A stretch of 64,000 nt of DNA from Cycas panzhihuaensis (taxonomy: Eukaryota > Cycadophyta), in the NCBI GenBank assembly GCA_023213395.1, contig CM041465.1, positions 78,127,741-78,191,740 on the forward strand, read 5' to 3'. Below are positions 60,551 through 64,000 of this stretch, piece by piece. A model generated the notes under the pieces. The model made no database searches, was not told where the DNA came from, and saw only the letters and a list, made by a program, of their open reading frames with translations. The stretch's first letter is position 1, and each line of letters opens with the position of its first letter. The translations under genes and the position numbers were made by a program.

Positions 60551-62589
60551 ATTTTTCTTCCCTTAAAATAATACTTTGCACTTAAAGTATTGGGGATTTC
60601 TAGTATAGTCTTTATGAATTCTTCCAACCACCTCCTACTAAGTCATATATGTCATGATAACCAAGTCCAACCTTGCAGTTCTTATTGGATCTTATAACTA
60701 TATGCCTTGAATTTATTAATTCTTGTTCTTGGGAGTAGGTACTTGTTGTTTATGGACTTATATTAGAATGATCTTAGGACTTGTGGGATGCCTTAGATGC
60801 TTGGTGTTGATCTTGCTCTATGTCTACACATTTTATCCTTAGGTGGGATAGATTGTAATGAGAAAGGTAAGTAAAATAATAAGAACTTTAGTGGATATTT
60901 TTTGAAAAAAATTGATCATATGGATCCTAAAATGATGATTACTCATTGTAAGAAGAAAGGGAAGAGGTAGGATATTGGGTGGTGATCAACCATAGCCTCA
61001 AAGGCATAGGAAGAAAGAATGAGATATGGGATTTGCCTTGAATGGAGATGAGAATTCGTACATGTTGTGTTTGACCATAAGGATCCCTTGGGAGGAAAGA
61101 CAGATGAGGGATTGGCAATAGATGTTCTTTATAAAATAAATATTTTAATAGGATTTAAAAAATGATATTAAGATAAAATAAAAGACTTAACAAAAAAAAA
61201 TAATATTAGTAGTGTGAAAGTGGAAAGAATTAGGAAGGATAAGATGGGGTTCTATAGGGGGTAATCCTAAGTGATGAAATATGATAAATGTATTGAAGTT
61301 TTAGAATATCCTATTATGGTTTATAGGGGCTAAGGGAGGACAAAAGTGAAGAGTTAAGTTAGTATTGTAAATAAGAATTAGAATTTATCCTATGAAAACA
61401 CTAGAGTTAAGAGGATTAGGATTATGACTAACTATAGGATGGGAGAAGGAGGGCTTTTCTACCACTATTGAACTTGGGAAAGAGAGAGGATAGATAAAAC
61501 TACCAAACAAAATATGCATGTGTAACACAAAATCAATGAGTACCTCATTGGGTTTGCATGTAGTCTATGGAGGTTCCTCTTTAAACTTATTCCCCAATTG
61601 CTATTTTGCTTACTCTTCTATGTCTCTATGCTACTTCTCCATAGCTTCTTCTCAAATCTCTTCCTTGATCTTGATTTTCCTCTTTTGACATTCTTTTGTC
61701 ATATGTGCTTCATATCTTCTATGCCATCATGTTATTTCCTTTAAATTGGTTCTTGTTCTTATTCCTGTAAAGTCTCTAAGGCCTACTCTTCAATAATTTA
61801 TTGTTCTTCCTTTACTTTTACTTTTTCTATTCCTATTACTTTGATGGGCTACTTTAATAATGTGATATCCTTACCTTATTTATGGGTTTGTGGATGTTGA
61901 AGTGTTCTCTCTACTTGAACTTTATCTTATTTATATCTCTTAAAAGCTATGATAAAGCTTGATTTGAGGTATTTTAGAGTTTTATAGATCATGTAATAGT
62001 CCCCATAACTTGGATAAAAAATCTAAAATTTAAGGTAGTGATAGTACCCTCCACTAAAATAGCAATATCTTTTGAACTAGATCACCATATTGAAAAATTA
62101 TTATTTTTAAAGTAATCTATGCTTTAAGTCATATCAATTCAAAAATAAATTAAGGTTATTTATATATCTATAGTAATAGTTATGTCCTTTGTTTATATGG
62201 GTCATAATTAGGGTTTCTAGGGACTATAATAGTACTTATTACTAAAATATTGATAACTTTTCATTATAATATCTAATGAATTAAAACTACTTCCCACTGA
62301 AAGTAGATATCAAGACATATAGATTCAAAAAAAAAAAAAAGAGGTCAACCAAATACTTGTAGTGAAAGTTATGGCTATTTGAAGTTATAATAACATAATT
62401 TTAGGTCTTGAAAATAGTGATAAAGAATAGGCTAAAATTAAATTTCCTACAGTTTTCATAATTTTGCTCCAAAACATGCATTATAACCACTCAAAATTTG
62501 TATAATAGGCTTGGTTAACTCAAATTTATGTTTTTTTTTTTTAAATTCTTCTATTTATACTCTAAAAAAAAGAAGCTCTAATTACCCAT
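60551..62589 (-). pseudogene. Element H interior, K-like
   Basis: From 60551 to about 61500 it parallels K 38842-39790: the polypurine tract and CTTAAAGTATT, TTGTTCTTGG(A/G)A, GAGAGAGGA(C/T)A, AAT(G/A)TGCATGTG. The gag-like frame of K corresponds to about 61300-61990 here and is destroyed by stops. From about 61990 to 62570 there is extra sequence absent from K, with a run of A (62328-62340) and of T (62531-62542), possibly a further unrecognised insertion. Confidence 0.7.
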
Positions 62590-63122
62590 TGTAGTAGGTC
62601 CAATTCTTAAACAATAGACAAAGACAATGGTTTCAGTAGATGATGATAATATTTATAAATATTCAAAGTAGATATCATATATTTATAGTAGTAAATATTC
62701 ATAGAGTATCATATAGTAGACATAGTTCAACTATCCATATAATACTACATTCATACATTAATAAATAAGAGTAGAGATGAAATGAAAATAGATTAACAAG
62801 AAAACCTAGTATAAAAATCTAGTAGTTTACAACCCTCTTCAAGTCAGGAGCATTCCTTCAATAGGATTGAGGCCTTAATGACATGTAGCCATTATCCCAA
62901 ATATAATAAAAATTATCCAAGATGTTTTATAAATAATCAAGGCTTTTCTATTTATAGCCTTTATTTTCTCTCTAGAAAATTAACTCCTAATTCTCTCTCT
63001 AAAAAATTGACTTTATAATAAAATATATTAAATGATTATTTTTTAAATTCTTATAAAAGATGATTTCCTAATAATATTTTATTCTATAAAAATTACTTCA
63101 TCCTTATTTTAAGAATGCTACA
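62590..63122 (-). repeat. LTR shared by element H and the chromodomain gypsy element
   Basis: 533 bp; plus view TGTAGTAGG to GAATGCTACA. It serves as the 5' LTR of H (primer site on its left) and as the 3' LTR of the gypsy element to the right (polypurine tract on its right, minus TTAGAGGAGGAGA, 63123-63136). Confidence 0.85.
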
Positions 63123-63129
63123 TCTCCTC

Positions 63130-63980
63130 CTCTAAGATGTTAAATCCTTGAAGTAAAGGAGATATATATTTTACTTAACAAAATTTACTAATTCCCAAGT
63201 CACCTCATTAGGTTTGTAGTCGACCCACTATGCCAAATATTTAAAACTTGTCATATTCTAAAAATGATATTGTCTACTAGCTAAGATATATTCTAGGGGA
63301 ATGGTAAGAGTTTATTCTTCATCTAAGATAGGTAGGATTGTTTATAGAGTCATGCCCTTACTAAGATATTTCTTAAGATAGAAAACATGGAAGATATTAT
63401 AAATATTGGTATTAGATGGAAGTTCCAATATATAAGCCACTTCACCAATATGCTAAAGAACTTTATAAGGGCCATAGTAATGAGGACAAAGCTTGTAGTT
63501 CTTATGATGTTTGAGAGATCATTATTTATATGGTTGAAGGCATAGGAATATAAGATCATTAATAGAAAAAGTGTGATATAAATGGTGGCAGTCTACTAAT
63601 TACTTTATTTGATTTTGGGCTATAACTAAATTTGACTTAAGGGTATTTAAAATTTAGTCCATGTATTATAGTTTTTGTTGTATGACAATGATGTGAAGTT
63701 TGGTTACTAATATATGGTGAGATGGTAGAGGGTAACTATACAGGGCCATAAATAGGGACATCCCTATGGTTTAATAATGAGAGGAATTATATTAATATTC
63801 TAAAAGATCTACCCATGATGACTATCTTGCTTAGTGATTTGATATAAAATAATACAAGTAAGTCTTTAGTGATTTATTAAGAACTTTTGATTACTTATTT
63901 ATTTGGGGTTGATAAGAAAAACTCATGTTAAATGATGTGTTTGAGGCTCGAGCAAGTTCTCACCAAAAGGAACTAGTAAA
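63130..63980 (-). pseudogene. Chromovirus integrase C-terminus and chromodomain
   Basis: Minus strand from about 63930: MSFSYQPQINK (the end of the integrase core), a decayed stretch, HYYGPYKVLWHIGEVAYILELP (about 63490-63425), YNIFHVFYLKKYL (about 63400-63360), then the chromodomain LPILDEE, TLTIPLEYILAS and WVDYKPNEVTWELVNF (63340-63180). This is the C-terminal end of a chromodomain Ty3-gypsy polyprotein. The rest lies beyond the window. The 69-codon frame at 63559-63350 is in another frame and is not the real product. Stops and frameshifts occur. Confidence 0.85.
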
Positions 63981-64000
63981 CTTAGGATTTATTTAGAGAT

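Larger units (their letters stand above)
53819..63122 (-). mobile_element. Element H: K-family non-autonomous element split by a LINE
   Basis: Minus strand. The left (3') LTR is 53819-54157 plus 60379-60550, interrupted by a LINE. The interior is 60551-62589, and the right (5') LTR is 62590-63122 with a degenerate primer site (minus TGGGTAATTAGAGC, 62575-62588). LTR start TGTAGCATTCT matches that of K. The interior begins with the same polypurine tract (TTTTAAGGGAAG, minus) and is homologous to K over about 60551-61500. It is older than K. The right LTR is also the end of a chromodomain gypsy element (63123 onward). Confidence 0.8.

Overview
The window is AT-rich plant nuclear DNA built almost entirely of retrotransposons of different ages, many inserted into one another. 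No intact host gene is visible. The plant assignment rests on Ty1-copia and Ty3-gypsy elements primed by initiator tRNA-Met (TGGTATCAGAGC primer sites), a Tat-type gypsy element, a chromodomain gypsy element, and an L1-type LINE with a DUF4283-like ORF1 and an RNase H domain. Low GC, 3-5 kb LTRs and deep nesting suggest a large-genome seed plant, possibly a gymnosperm; that last step is a guess.

Layout. 1-6,880: an incomplete copia-like LTR and leader (minus), a truncated copia element (plus, 1,860-3,871), and a decayed LINE reverse transcriptase (minus, about 5,190-6,080). 6,880-53,414: one old minus-strand gypsy element (E). Its LTRs now lie about 45 kb apart because younger elements entered its gag. 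The first insertion is D (12,545-31,548, minus), which holds B (15,052-31,166, plus). B holds A (15,190-19,818, minus), inserted in B's own 5' LTR, and C (21,017-27,937, minus, copia, perfect 5-bp target duplication). A carries a solo LTR of the C family. The second insertion is F (31,896-51,554, plus), a Tat-lineage gypsy with 3.2-kb and 4.9-kb LTRs, which holds the compact non-autonomous element K (38,296-40,912, minus, perfect target duplication). 53,415-63,122: a K-family element H (minus), whose left LTR is split by a 6.2-kb LINE with an 11-bp target duplication. 63,123-64,000: the integrase end and chromodomain of a gypsy element that shares H's LTR and runs off the window.

Most coding capacity is dead, with stops and frameshifts; C and the LINE are the best preserved, and K keeps one clean 229-codon frame. 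The most notable observations are: a phospholipase D fragment captured in the leader of C, with its two segments in the reverse of gene order; a 1.57-kb AT/AC/TATG microsatellite present in only one LTR of F; a second RNase H-like domain after the integrase of F; LTRs of A extended by 34 bp that contain an old primer binding site; and a shared LTR joining the non-autonomous K/H family to a chromodomain gypsy element, its probable autonomous partner.

All identifications are by eye. Element boundaries with terminal TG..CA and target duplications (A, C, K, the solo LTR, the LINE) are firm; the edges of E, of the first copia-like LTR and of the left LTR of H are approximate.
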